Positions 10,173-19,855 of a stretch of 64,000 bases of DNA are shown in pieces. Position numbers and translations under genes: made by a program. The stretch's first letter is position 1. Every line of letters begins with the position of its first letter. The stretch comes from Theocolax elegans (taxonomy: Eukaryota; Arthropoda; Insecta; Hymenoptera; Cerocephalidae), in the NCBI GenBank assembly GCA_026168455.1, contig CM047427.1, forward strand, positions 46,726,558 through 46,790,557. The letters are read 5' to 3'. The notes below the pieces were generated by a model. The model saw nothing but the letters and a program-made list of their open reading frames with translations, searched no databases and was not told the DNA's origin.

Positions 10173-13100
10173 CCGGGACGAAAACCGCGACCCAAGAGCT
10201 TGAGTCCCCGCTGTCCCAGGTGAGTTCGGGACAGACCCGCTCCAACCGAGAGTATGGTCCAGAGAGGAGCGGAAATGGGCCTCAAAAGGAGGAACGGTCC
10301 CAAGAAGCAAGCAGACCAACCTCATCCTATAAACCAGAGGATGAGAGTCGTTGGTGGCTTCTCGTGGAAATTGGGGGCTTTCGTATAAGAGCCTTATACG
10401 ATCCCGGAGCTTCCACGACCGTGATGGGACCCAGCGGTCTGCAAATCGCCGCGGCATTGGGCAAGGAGCTCATTGTGGCGAACGCCGGACGCGTCAAGAT
10501 GGCGGATGGTAGTTACCAACCGCTAAACGGTCACGTGATCTTACCTTTCACTGTCGGGAAGGAGACACGTGAAATAAGGGTAGCGATCATACCAAATCTT
10601 GACGCCGAATGCTACGTAGGAGTAAATTTCGTACGAGCATTCAGAGCCATATTGGATCCGGATAGCGACCGCCTGTTCCTCAAAGACAGCAAGCAGCAGA
10701 TCCACCTCGAAGTTGCTGGAATAGGGGGTATGGCCACCCTCTCGTCCGCTGGGATAGCGGACGCAACCGAGGCAGAAAGGGAACAGCTGCGAGAGCTTGT
10801 AAGCAAAGTGCTGTCTAATACTTCTCCCAAAATCGGGCGAACCCAACTCATCGAGCACTCGATTGACGTGGGATCAGCTCGCCCGATAAAGCAGAAGTAT
10901 TACCCGGTGTCGGAGAAGATCCAGGAGGAGATGCACCGCCAGGTCCGAGAGATGCTAGATTTAGAGATCATAGAGCCCTCGGACAGCGGTTGGTCAAGCC
11001 CCGTGGTGATGGTACGCAAGGAGAACGGATCACGTCGGTTTTGCATTGACTTTAGGAAAGTCAATGCGCTAACGAAACCAGACGCTTATCCCCTCCCGTT
11101 CATGCAGGATATCTTACGCAAGTTGAAGAGATGTCGGTACATTAGTACTCTGGACATGAACTCAGCGTATCATCAGATACCTCTCCAGAAGGAATCGCGT
11201 CCTTATACGGCTTTCACAGTCCCGGGGATGGGACTGTATCAGTTTAAGCGGATGCCGTACGGATTGGCATACGCCGGCGCGACCTTCCAACGCATGATTG
11301 ACCAAGTGGTTGGTCCTGATCTCGAGCCCAATGCCTTTTCTTACCTCGATGACATTATCATAGTCACCGAGACATTTGAAGGGCATAAGAAGTATCTCGA
11401 GATGGTGCTGAAAAGACTGACCGAAGCTAACTTGACAGTAAATAAGGACAAGTGTGTCTTTTGTCAAGATGAGGTAAGATATCTTGGCTTGCTGGTCAAC
11501 AGGGATGGAATTCGTCCCGACTCAGCCAAGACAGAGCCTATAAGGATTTATCCGGCTCCCAAGAACCTCAAACAGCTTCGACGATTCCTCGGCATGGCGT
11601 CGTGGTATCGGCGTTTTATGCCGGATTACGCCACGATTGCCGAGCCACTTACCCGTCTAACAAAGAAGATCCAAGGGTACGAGTGGTTAGATGAACAGGA
11701 ACAAGCCTTTCAGCAACTGAAGGCCCTGATCATGACTGCTCCAGCTCTTCAACGTCCCAGTGCAGATGGACTGTTTAGCCTGCACACGGACGCGAGCGAT
11801 ACCGGCATAGGAGCCGTGCTCGTCCAAGAGCTAGACGGAGGGGAAAGAGTCATTGAGTTTGCCAGTCGCATTCTCACAGCACCCGAGAAGAATTATAGCG
11901 TTACGGAGAGGGAATGCTTGGCCGTGGTCTGGGCTATTAATAAGTTCAGACCTTACGTCGAAGGGTACCACTTCAAAGTGATAACGGATCACATTAGTCT
12001 TCGCTGGTTGTGTAATATGAGAAATCCAACCAGCCGACTAGCGAGATGGGCTTTAGAGCTTCAAGCTCATGACTTTGTCGTCGAGCACAGAAAAGGAGCC
12101 CTGCATCACGTTCCCGATGCCCTATCTCGCATGTATGAAGACGACGAGCCTACAGTAGCAGTAATGTCGTGGGCTCAAACTACTGAAGATCCTTGGTACC
12201 TAGACTGGATCAAGAACGTTTCCGACAGACCCCGTGATTTCCCCGACTGGAAAATAGTTGGAGGAAATCTATACATCTATCGCCCCGACAAGGAGTTAGA
12301 GGAAGTGATGGATGACGAGCAAGCATGGAAGCTGGTCGTACCCGTAGAGAATCGTCACTCTATTCTGAGAGAGTGTCACGATGATCCCTCAGCTGGTCAT
12401 CTCGGAAGGGAAAAGACATTCGCACGCGTGGCCCAAAACTATTATTGGCCACGGTTTTACGCAGAAGTTGCGGATTACGTCAGGCGATGTCAAGTGTGCC
12501 AGCAATGTAAGGTCGAGCAACGTGCTCCCTCAGGGTTAATGGGTCACCGTCAATCGGACAGACCATGGCAGGTGGTAGCAGGAGATATCACTGGCCCGCT
12601 TCCACGCTCTAGCCGAGGATACGAATACATCCTAGTATTCCAGGATTTATTCACGCGCTGGATTGAAGCAATCCCGATACGAAAAGCTAACGCAAAGACG
12701 ATAGTCCGCGAGCTTCACGAACGAGTGATTAACCGGTTCGGCACCCCGGAAGTATTTCACTCGGACAACGGGACCGAGTTTAAAAATAAACTTGTAGACG
12801 AATACCTTGAATCTAAGGGAGTGTATCATTCGACGACACCCCCTTATCACGCACAGGCCAATCCTGTCGAGAGGGCCAATCGGACCCTTAAGACAATGGT
12901 GGCGTCGTATATCCAGGATAAGCATAGCGACTGGGACGACAAGCTGCCAGAGTTAGTCTTTGCACTAAACACAGCGGTGCAAAGTTCTACTGGATGGAGC
13001 CCGGCTATGCTGAACTATGGTCGCCAACCCGAGGCGCCTAGTACAGCTCGTCGAGAGCAAGACCGGCTTGCCCAGCAACAGTTTGAGTTCCGTCGACTGC

Positions 13101-13759
13101 AGGATTGGAACGACAAAATCAAACAGTTGCCAAGACTGCACGAGAATGCAAGTCGTCAGTCGGCTGCCAGCAAGGCCCGGCAAGCCGAAATCTTCAACTC
13201 ACGACGAAGGCCAGCGGAATTCGAGGTAGGAGATCTGGTGTGGAAACGCAACCGGATCCTCTCGTCCAGCGCACAAGGTATCTCGGCTAAGCTTGCTCCG
13301 AAATACACAGGGCCATATCTGATCATCAGTAGGAAAGGTATGAATACCTACGTCATACAAGATGATCAAGGGGGCCAAGAAGTATCTCATATAGAGCATC
13401 TGAAGAGATACGTCCCCGAAGATGATGCTGAACCAAACGATGAGGAGCAACCTTCGAGATCTCAACCGTCGAGGGATCAACAGGTGAAGTGCGACCCACC
13501 TGTAGCGAGCGAAGCCTCCCCTGCGAGGGAGTATAATGCGAGCGAGTCACCTAGCGAAGGGACTCGGTGTAAACCGCGTAAGACGTCGCGTACGTCCTTA
13601 GATAGGGCCCCCGCTACCAAACGACCACGTGGTCGTCCCCGGAAAGCGAATGCGACCGTGCGACGCCGATCCCCAGTAACACGGCAATTAGATGCGCAGC
13701 CAGAAACTGTTCCCCTTAGACGAGGACGAGGGCGTCCTCGTGGATCGAAATCCGAATAA
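10142..13759 (+). CDS. pol: Gy1 Pol polyprotein (protease, RT, RNase H, integrase)
   Basis: About 1200 codons, uninterrupted, probably translated as Gag-Pol after -1 slippage at 10148. The open frame starts at 10142; no separate start is needed. Protease: ALYDPGAS, with the active-site triplet D87-P88-G89 instead of DTG/DSG. RT: DFRKVNALTKPDAYPLP, then YLDD at 401-404. RNase H: HTDASDTGIGAVL, TERE and VITDH. Integrase: zinc domain H-H-C-C ending CQVCQQC, then catalytic D815, D875 (HSDNGTEF) and E910 (NPVERANRTL). A GPY-type module (KYTGPYLII) follows. The C-terminal tail has two AT-hook-like motifs, RGRPRK (about 1163) and RGRPRG (about 1196). The domain order protease-RT-RNase H-integrase is that of Ty3/gypsy. 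Confidence 0.94.
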   Translation: MLGKRQRERLTGTKTATQELESPLSQVSSGQTRSNREYGPERSGNGPQKEERSQEASRPTSSYKPEDESRWWLLVEIGGFRIRALYDPGASTTVMGPSGLQIAAALGKELIVANAGRVKMADGSYQPLNGHVILPFTVGKETREIRVAIIPNLDAECYVGVNFVRAFRAILDPDSDRLFLKDSKQQIHLEVAGIGGMATLSSAGIADATEAEREQLRELVSKVLSNTSPKIGRTQLIEHSIDVGSARPIKQKYYPVSEKIQEEMHRQVREMLDLEIIEPSDSGWSSPVVMVRKENGSRRFCIDFRKVNALTKPDAYPLPFMQDILRKLKRCRYISTLDMNSAYHQIPLQKESRPYTAFTVPGMGLYQFKRMPYGLAYAGATFQRMIDQVVGPDLEPNAFSYLDDIIIVTETFEGHKKYLEMVLKRLTEANLTVNKDKCVFCQDEVRYLGLLVNRDGIRPDSAKTEPIRIYPAPKNLKQLRRFLGMASWYRRFMPDYATIAEPLTRLTKKIQGYEWLDEQEQAFQQLKALIMTAPALQRPSADGLFSLHTDASDTGIGAVLVQELDGGERVIEFASRILTAPEKNYSVTERECLAVVWAINKFRPYVEGYHFKVITDHISLRWLCNMRNPTSRLARWALELQAHDFVVEHRKGALHHVPDALSRMYEDDEPTVAVMSWAQTTEDPWYLDWIKNVSDRPRDFPDWKIVGGNLYIYRPDKELEEVMDDEQAWKLVVPVENRHSILRECHDDPSAGHLGREKTFARVAQNYYWPRFYAEVADYVRRCQVCQQCKVEQRAPSGLMGHRQSDRPWQVVAGDITGPLPRSSRGYEYILVFQDLFTRWIEAIPIRKANAKTIVRELHERVINRFGTPEVFHSDNGTEFKNKLVDEYLESKGVYHSTTPPYHAQANPVERANRTLKTMVASYIQDKHSDWDDKLPELVFALNTAVQSSTGWSPAMLNYGRQPEAPSTARREQDRLAQQQFEFRRLQDWNDKIKQLPRLHENASRQSAASKARQAEIFNSRRRPAEFEVGDLVWKRNRILSSSAQGISAKLAPKYTGPYLIISRKGMNTYVIQDDQGGQEVSHIEHLKRYVPEDDAEPNDEEQPSRSQPSRDQQVKCDPPVASEASPAREYNASESPSEGTRCKPRKTSRTSLDRAPATKRPRGRPRKANATVRRRSPVTRQLDAQPETVPLRRGRGRPRGSKSE
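10148..10154 (+). promoter_or_regulatory. -1 ribosomal frameshift site (gag/pol)
   Basis: GGGAAAC is read in the gag frame as G GGA AAC, exactly the X XXY YYZ slippery pattern, just after the last Gag cysteine and 18 nt before the gag stop codon. Pol is in the -1 frame. Ten bases downstream GCGGTT (10165-10170) can pair with AACCGC (10183-10188) to form a 6-bp stem. The same heptamer in the same codon register is kept in the diverged relative (19623-19629, minus strand). Confidence 0.8.
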
Positions 13760-13800
13760 AGAACAGTGTCGTTTGAAACGATGGGCCATAACCTGAGATC

Positions 13801-13816
13801 GTAATTTTTGTTGCAG
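13801..13816 (+). promoter_or_regulatory. 3' splice acceptor before Gy1 ORF3
   Basis: 'gtaatttttgttgcag' is a pyrimidine tract followed by AG at 13815-13816, and the ATG of ORF3 is the next three bases. This matches the way env is expressed by splicing in other gypsy elements and in Gy2 here. Confidence 0.6.
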
Positions 13817-14812
13817 ATGATCATCGAGGTTGAGCAGGAAGCCCTGGAGTTCCTCCTCGCCAGGATGATAGACACCCTGGCCAGCCACGGCGAGATGCAG
13901 ACGGCGGAAGTCCTGTCTGCTGTAGTTGCTGCCGTAGATCATCGGCAGCAACAGCTCCAGGAAGAGCATCGCCGTGGCCAGGAGGATATCGCCGCCGTCG
14001 TCCTAGAAGAGGTCCTGGAGGACGGTCAGGGCCAGGACACGGCCTATGTAGCGACCCCTGCGGACCGCTTAAGACAAGCGAAAGGGACGATACCCATGCC
14101 CTCTCCGCCGAAGCCAGCACCCGCGACTGAAGAGCGGATGGAGAAGGAGGGCAATTCGGTATCGGATCGTCCGCAGGGGGAGACTGAACCGGAACCGGCC
14201 AACACCAGACCCCAGCTCCGTCGTCCTCACTCCAACGGGTCCCATCCCGCAACCTCTGCGGTGACAGAGGAGCGACCCAAGACGCAGGAAGAGGAGTGGC
14301 AGGAGACGGAGGCTGCCCTCAGGCACATGAAAGCCCTGAGGGTTCAGCTACGGGCAGCCGAACAAGAGGCCTTGGCAAAGTTTGATGCGTTTGCCGAGGC
14401 TCATCCGACGGCTCCCATCACCAAGGGTGTCTGGGCTGAGCGAGTTCAGGACCTCAAAAGGGAGCGAGAGGTCCTGACAACATTCCGTGCTCAGCAGCGC
14501 GAGGCCAAAGAAAAGGCGGCGGCGGAAGAGAGGAAGCGCGAGGAAGAGCGCCAGCTGCGGCTGAGGGCTGAGGCAGCCTATAGGCAGGCTGCTGAAGAGC
14601 ACCGGCGTCTCCAGCAGAAAGCGGATGACGCTAAAAGAAGAGCCGCTGAGCTGGAGGCGCGGCTGCAGTCTCAGCCCTCCCCGAGCGGAACGAGCGGTTA
14701 CAAGGAACCGAAGTGTCCGCTCTGCCGCTGCAAAGGGGTCGTTGACCCAAAGAAATGCCCTCGCTTCAAGGCGCACGCCGAAATCAAGGCGGGGCGCAGG
14801 AGGCAGGGCTGA
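13817..14812 (+). CDS. Gy1 ORF3, coiled-coil / Cys-cluster protein of unknown function
   Basis: 331 codons from the ATG directly after a splice acceptor to TGA, in the position where errantiviruses carry env. No signal peptide or membrane segment is visible. The N-terminus (1 to about 75) is helical and Glu/Gln-rich; the middle is Pro/Glu-rich and looks disordered. About 170-290 is strongly charged (KEKAAAEERKREEERQLRL) and predicted by eye to be a coiled coil. The C-terminus has cysteines at 300, 303, 305 and 314 (CPLCRCKGVVDPKKC) and a basic tail, which could bind zinc or nucleic acid. I do not recognise the family. A degraded second copy follows at 15279-16240. Confidence 0.75.
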   Translation: MIIEVEQEALEFLLARMIDTLASHGEMQTAEVLSAVVAAVDHRQQQLQEEHRRGQEDIAAVVLEEVLEDGQGQDTAYVATPADRLRQAKGTIPMPSPPKPAPATEERMEKEGNSVSDRPQGETEPEPANTRPQLRRPHSNGSHPATSAVTEERPKTQEEEWQETEAALRHMKALRVQLRAAEQEALAKFDAFAEAHPTAPITKGVWAERVQDLKREREVLTTFRAQQREAKEKAAAEERKREEERQLRLRAEAAYRQAAEEHRRLQQKADDAKRRAAELEARLQSQPSPSGTSGYKEPKCPLCRCKGVVDPKKCPRFKAHAEIKAGRRRQG

Positions 14813-14974
14813 GAGCCATCGGGAGGCAACGGCCCAATCCTCCAAATGTAAATAGATACTTTTTGTTTTTTATTAAAGTTTTATAATAAAAAAAAATAAG
14901 GTGTACCTCCTGATTATTTATCCTCTTTCCTGTTCCTCGCGGTACAGAGTCCACATACAGAGTATGCGGAATCT

Positions 14975-14984
14975 GGAAGGGGGG
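14975..14984 (+). other. Internal polypurine tract copy
   Basis: GGAAGGGGGG directly precedes a partial LTR start (14985). It is the copy made by the 3' tandem duplication of the true tract at 16403-16412. Confidence 0.7.
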
Positions 14985-15278
14985 TATAACGGTAAGCGAG
15001 TTACCGATCAGGTGAGTAACGGAAAAGAGTATCGACAGCGCGGCGCGCGCGGGGAACGCGCGCGAGAATCGTGCGCAGTGGAGTATCGTTAGAGAGTTCG
15101 CGCGCGATCGACAACACACGGTGTTGGTGACCGGTGATTGTTTTTACGGGATAAACGAGCGAAAGACTAGTGCATTTTTGCGTGTGGGTGCGAGGGTTCC
15201 TCCCCACCAACCTCTACGTCGGCGTGCAGAGCAGCACGTCTCACGGGCAGTGAGAGAGAAGGAAGAAGACTCGGCGAA
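14985..15278 (+). repeat. Internal partial Gy1 LTR (U3 start)
   Basis: The first about 294 bp of the LTR, from TATAACGG to 'actcggcgaa', stopping abruptly where ORF3 sequence restarts at 15279. It shares variants with the 3' LTR (for example 'gtaacgg' where the 5' LTR has 'gtaactg'), so the duplication was made from the 3' end of the element. Confidence 0.88.
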
Positions 15279-16240
15279 CCTCCTCGCCAGGATGATAGAC
15301 ACCCTGGCCAGCCACGGCGAGATGCAGACGGCGGAAGTCCTGTCTGCTGTAGTTGCTGCCGTAGATCATCGGCAGCAACAGCTCCAGGAAGAGCATCGCC
15401 GTGGCCAGGAGGATATCGCCGCCGTCGTCCTAGAAGAGGTCCTGGAGGACGGTCAGGGCCAGGACACGGCCTATGTAGCGACCCCCTGCGGACCCGCTTA
15501 AGACAAGCGAAAGGGACGATACCCATGCCCTCTCCGCCGAAGCCAGCACCCGCGACTGAAGAGCGGATGGAGAAGGAGGGCAATTCGGTATCGGATCGTC
15601 CGCAGGGGGAGACTGAACCGGAACCGGCCAACACCAGACCCCAGCTCCGTCGTCCTCACTCCAACGGGTCCCATCCCGCAACCTCTGCGGTGACAGAGGA
15701 GCGACCCAAGACGCAGGAAGAGGAGTGGCAGGAGACGGAGGCTGCCCTCAGGCACATGAAAGCCCTGAGGGTTCAGCTACGGGCAGCCGAACAAGAGGCC
15801 TTGGCAAGTTTGATGCGTTTGCCGAGGCTCATCCGACGGCTCCCATCACCAAGGGTGTCTGGGCTGAGCGAGTTCAGGACCTCAAAAGGGAGCGAGAGGT
15901 CCTGACAACATTCCGTGCTCAGCAGCGCGAGGCCAAAGAAAAGGCGGCGGCGGAAGAGAGGAAGCGCGAGGAAGAGCGCCAGCTGCGGCTGAGGGCTGAC
16001 GCAGCCTATAGGCAGGCTGCTGAAGAGCACCGGCGTCTCCAGCAGAAAGCGGATGACGCTAAAAGAAGAGCCGCTGAGCTGGAGGCGCGGCTGCAGTCTC
16101 AGCCCTCCCCGAGCGGAACGAGCGGTTACAAGGAACCGAAGTGTCCGCTCTGCCGCTGCAAAGGGGTCGTTGACCCAAAGAAATGCCCTCGCTTCAAGGC
16201 GCACGCCGAAATCAAGGCGGGGCGCAGGAGGCAGGGCTGA
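15279..16240 (+). pseudogene. Gy1 ORF3, duplicated and frameshifted copy
   Basis: Near-identical to 13852-14812 but lacking the splice acceptor, ATG and first about 11 codons. Extra bases in the homopolymers near 15485-15497 and a lost A near 15808 shift the frame, so it is split into three overlapping frames. The Cys-cluster C-terminus is intact at the sequence level. All differences seen are homopolymer-length or single-base changes, so it is either a very young duplication or carries assembly errors. Confidence 0.85.
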
Positions 16241-16402
16241 GAGCCATCGGGAGGCAACGGCCCAATCCTCCAAATGTAAATAGATACTTTTTGTTTTTTA
16301 TTAAAGTTTTATAATAAAAAAAAATAAGGTGTACCTCCTGATTATTTATCCTCTTTCCTGTTCCTCGCGGTACAGAGTCCACATACAGAGTATGCGGAAT
16401 CT

Positions 16403-16412
16403 GGAAGGGGGG
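16403..16412 (+). other. Gy1 polypurine tract
   Basis: GGAAGGGGGG immediately upstream of the 3' LTR start TATAACGG; it primes plus-strand DNA synthesis in LTR retrotransposons. Confidence 0.85.
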
Positions 16413-17540
16413 TATAACGGTAAGCGAGTTACCGATCAGGTGAGTAACGGAAAAGAGTATCGACAGCGCGGCGCGCGCGGGGAACGCGCGCGAGAATCGT
16501 GCGCAGTGGAGTATCGTTAGAGAGTTCGCGCGCGATCGACAACAACACGGTGTTGGTGACCGGTGATTGTTTTTTACGGGATAAACGAGCGAAAGACTAG
16601 TGCATTTTTGCGTGTGGGTGCGAGGGTTCCTCCCCACCAACCTCTACGTCGGCGTGCAGAGCAGCACGTCTCACGGGCAGTGAGAGAGAAGGAAGAAGAC
16701 TCGGCGAATCCCACCTTCTCGACCGTTGGAGAGAGAGAGAGAGACATATACGAGGACGAGCTCTCTCTCTATAGCACAGCCTTTTCCCTGCCGAAGCGAG
16801 ATATTCAGATACGCGGTAAGTGGTGCACCACATTTAGACCCGCGTGTCTATCTAAATTTCGTGTCCCGATTTACCTGGTACGGTCCAGGTGAGGAAGCGT
16901 TCCTCCTTTCCCCCCTCTCGTGACAATACCCGCACGGATAGAAAGGTCGGTGGTTCGCGGGAACCACTTCACGAGAGAAGGCGCGCGTGACGTAGTAAGC
17001 TTCTACGTAAAAGCTCTCTACGTCAGAGATTCATACGTCACACGGTGTGACGTATGCCATCAGGTTAAGCAGCCGATCATATCCGGATCGGTTGCTCGTA
17101 ATCGACAGTTAAATAGATTTTAACTGATTCTTTTCGCGCTGACCTCGGGGTAGTCATCGGTACGACTCTCCGCAAATTGTTAAAGTTTATTTGTTCATAA
17201 TTTATTAATATTTAATTGTTAATTTAATAAATTGACTCGGCGAGACTATCTTTCTCGCCGATTAAACGTAAAATATCGATTGTTAATAGTGTTTTACCGA
17301 TTACTGTCCTATCCTACGAATACCGCCCTCTCCGGTGTTTATCCTAGTTGGCAATCTTGGGCATAGGGCCCAACACACGGTATATAAGTCAAACGGAGTG
17401 TTTGACGTTGTTAACGGCATTGCACGGGAATCAAAGGGATTCCCGGCCGCATCGTGGGACTGCACACTTAAGGTTGGTAAGTTGGGACAAATTGGGCCTA
17501 ACCGTGGGCCTTACATATCCCCAGTACCCACCCCGTTACA
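16413..17540 (+). repeat. Gy1 3' LTR
   Basis: 1128 bp matching the 5' LTR. It ends CCCCGTTACA and is followed by the ATAT target duplication at 17541-17544. Confidence 0.92.
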
Positions 17541-17660
17541 ATATATAAATAAATCGGATATATAATTATAATGAATAATATGATAACGTGACAGTGACAA
17601 GTTTGTGAAATCTAAACAATGTATTGCTGAATAATAATAATAATAATGTTGATACTTTAA

Positions 17661-18401
17661 TAGTAATCCTTCAGATTAGTATCATAATTCTTGTAAGGGT
17701 TTAAAACTAAAAATCCAGCATTATAAATGTTTAAAAATTAATTTTTTACATTTGTATAATAATATTTGTATTTTTAGCAGCTTACAGGGGATTAAATGGA
17801 TACTGAAACAAGTGGAGATACTTTTCTACCATTCCAATGTAAGTGCATAAATTTTTTTGCAATGATCATGGTAATAGATTCATCGTTATAAGGCAACAAA
17901 TATACATTTCTATTAATATTTCGGGCACTTTTCCCGGATATTTTGACCATAAGTGATCTTAATGATTTAGACCCACTCTGGAAATTTTTAGGCAGTTTCC
18001 GACTATAAAAAGACATCTTTTAGACAGTATTAGGTTATCAGAGTCCGGAGCAGAATTGCTGATTTTCACTATTTAAAGTTTTTAATAGCTTACAAGAGTG
18101 TGACAGCATACATTTATGTCTTTAAAAGTATTTTTAATGAACATTTCGGAAAATTTTACAAAAAAAGTCATAGTTATGTTTTTAGTGAAAAATGCATCCC
18201 CTGGGAGCTAGAAATTCATGAAAATGGGCATATAATGCAAAAAAGTGCTAAAATGTCAACATTGACTGTCTGTAACTTAAAATAATGGCCCAGAAAAAAT
18301 CTGAAAAAATTCAGGAGAACTACTGGATACCTATAAAACATATTCCCACAGTTATAGCAATATTCATTTTTTTCATCTTTGATGTCACAGAGAACCACCC
18401 A
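17661..18401 (-). repeat. FB1 right inverted-repeat arm
   Basis: Inverse complement of 3825-4568. The inner boundary, at 'aatccttcagattagta', pairs with the inner end of the left arm near 4568. Confidence 0.75.
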
Positions 18402-19340
18402 CATATATATATATATATACTAGGGGGGCTTCGCCAACCCCCTATTTTTAATTTCGAAAAAGGTTTTTCGTAATAAATTTATTTTAAACAATGTTTTAAA
18501 TTATATTACTTTTTCACTACCATGGACACCTTAGAAATTAAACCGATTCACACAACACCTTGAAGGTACTGTTATAATGCATTGGGTTTTATACCAAAAA
18601 TTTAATTTTTTTTTAAATACGATTATAATTTATAAATAAAAGTTTTTACCAAAATTTAGTATAATGAAATCAGAATAATAGTAATAAAAAAAATAAAGAC
18701 ATTAAATGTTAACTGTAAATTTTAAACTATATGAATTCCTATAAAGCTTAAATTTATATTTTAATAATTATAAATGTTAATGAAAAATTAACTTACCAAA
18801 AATAGTAAAGTGCATATACTTACTAAATTGTAGTATTTAGTAACTACTTATGAAAATTTTGGAATATTTTAAACGGATCTAAATAGAACTTCACCTCCTA
18901 AAATTAATTTATTTAATGACGAAGGATCATCGCTAAAAGTTCTATGGCATTAATATTTTGTACTTTTCGAGTAATAAGACTTTCTTCTTAAATAAATAAA
19001 TTTTTTTATTAATTTTTATTAATTTTATAGAACTATTTATATAATTTTAGTGGCATATAAATAAAAACCTGTTTCTTCCATTTCTCCCGTAATTCGTAAT
19101 TTGCACCCTCTTTCAAAATTTGCGTTTTAATCCATAATTATATCCAATCTATTTTTTCCTTTAGTTACAGAGCCCATATATTTATCTTCATTATTATAAT
19201 CAAATTCATTCCTTAGAAAACCTTCTGTTTCTAATAAATACATACTTGTTTATTTAAAATATTGTTTTCTATAAATATACATAATCTACTCACTTATATA
19301 TCCATTCAATTTTGAAATATTAAATTAAAAAATATTTAAA
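18402..19340. other. AT-rich stretch without recognisable genes
   Basis: It begins with (AT)n and a short hairpin (TAGGGGG ... CCCCCTA, about 18421-18445) that may be the tip of a small element. The rest is AT-rich with no convincing coding frame, RNA gene or repeat shared with the rest of the window. Confidence 0.5.
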
Positions 19341-19350
19341 TTAAATGCTC

Positions 19351-19842
19351 CTAAATTGCCCCTGAATCGTACAAAGCGTGTACGCGGAATCCACCGATTC
19401 CGATCTGCAGCCACCAGCGAGTAAACTGTAGAGTTCCTTCCTCAACTGGCGTTCCAGCGCGAGAATCGCAACCACCTTTTTCCGCTGATTGTCTGTCAAT
19501 TCCGACAGGCAAAAGCGAGGGCATTTTCTCCTTTTGCGCAATTACTGATGGAATTTTATCCACATCAGACGTCGCACTAATAATTGGGGCGATAGGGACC
19601 TTATCTATTCGCCCCTTTTCTCGTTTCCCGAGCACTCCGGACAATCCGGGTATCTTAATATACCCGGGCCAACCGCAGCGATAGCAGTACACACGCTCTT
19701 TGGGACCTGCTTTCTTATCGCGGTTGCGACTACGCGCGGATTTTCCATTAGTAATGGATGATTTATTTTTACCATCATCCTTCCTCTCGGTACTAGTCAC
19801 GCCAGATGGCTTACCAGAAACATTCTTTGCTCCTTTCGGCAC
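19351..19842 (-). pseudogene. Gag end and protease start of a Gy1-like element
   Basis: Contains the Cys motif start CYRCGWPG. The second cysteine pair is present in the DNA but in another frame, so an indel lies inside the motif. It then reads into protease (WWLQIGIGGFRVHALYDSGA), with the usual DSG active site, and stops. GGGAAAC (19623-19629 on the plus-strand numbering) lies directly after the second cysteine pair, as in Gy1. Confidence 0.75.
19623..19629 (-). promoter_or_regulatory. Conserved -1 frameshift heptamer in relic
   Basis: GGGAAAC on the minus strand, read TGC TCG GGA AAC in the gag frame, is the same codon register as at 10148 in Gy1. Confidence 0.65.
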
Positions 19843-19855
19843 ACCTGGTTAACTA

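Larger units (their letters stand above)
4625..17540 (+). mobile_element. Gy1, Ty3/gypsy LTR retrotransposon
   Basis: A 12.9-kb element with LTRs of 1126 and 1128 bp, primer-binding site, gag, pol, a third ORF and a polypurine tract, flanked by ATAT (4621-4624 and 17541-17544) as a 4-bp target duplication. The LTRs start TATAACGG and end CCGTTACA; all copies share TA where TG is usual. The LTRs are very similar, so insertion is fairly recent. Two internal tandem duplications (4965-8076 and 13852-16706) each include part of an LTR. Coding parts are clearly more GC-rich than the flanks. Confidence 0.93.
3825..18401. mobile_element. FB1, long-inverted-repeat DNA element hosting Gy1
   Basis: The ends read TGGGTGGTTCTCTGTGACAT at 3825 and its inverse complement ending at 18401. 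The arms (3825-4568 and 17661-18401) are inverted copies of about 740 bp with scattered substitutions. Without the Gy1 insertion FB1 would be about 1.66 kb, almost a palindrome, with no transposase gene, so it is a non-autonomous foldback/MITE-type element. Both ends lie in AT microsatellite. The superfamily is not assigned; 2-bp AT or 4-bp target duplications are possible. Confidence 0.75.

Noticed and set aside
13821..14845. Antisense frames opposite ORF3 (also 15167-16273)
   Set aside because: Codon-bias shadows of the GC-rich ORF3; repeated because the region is duplicated.
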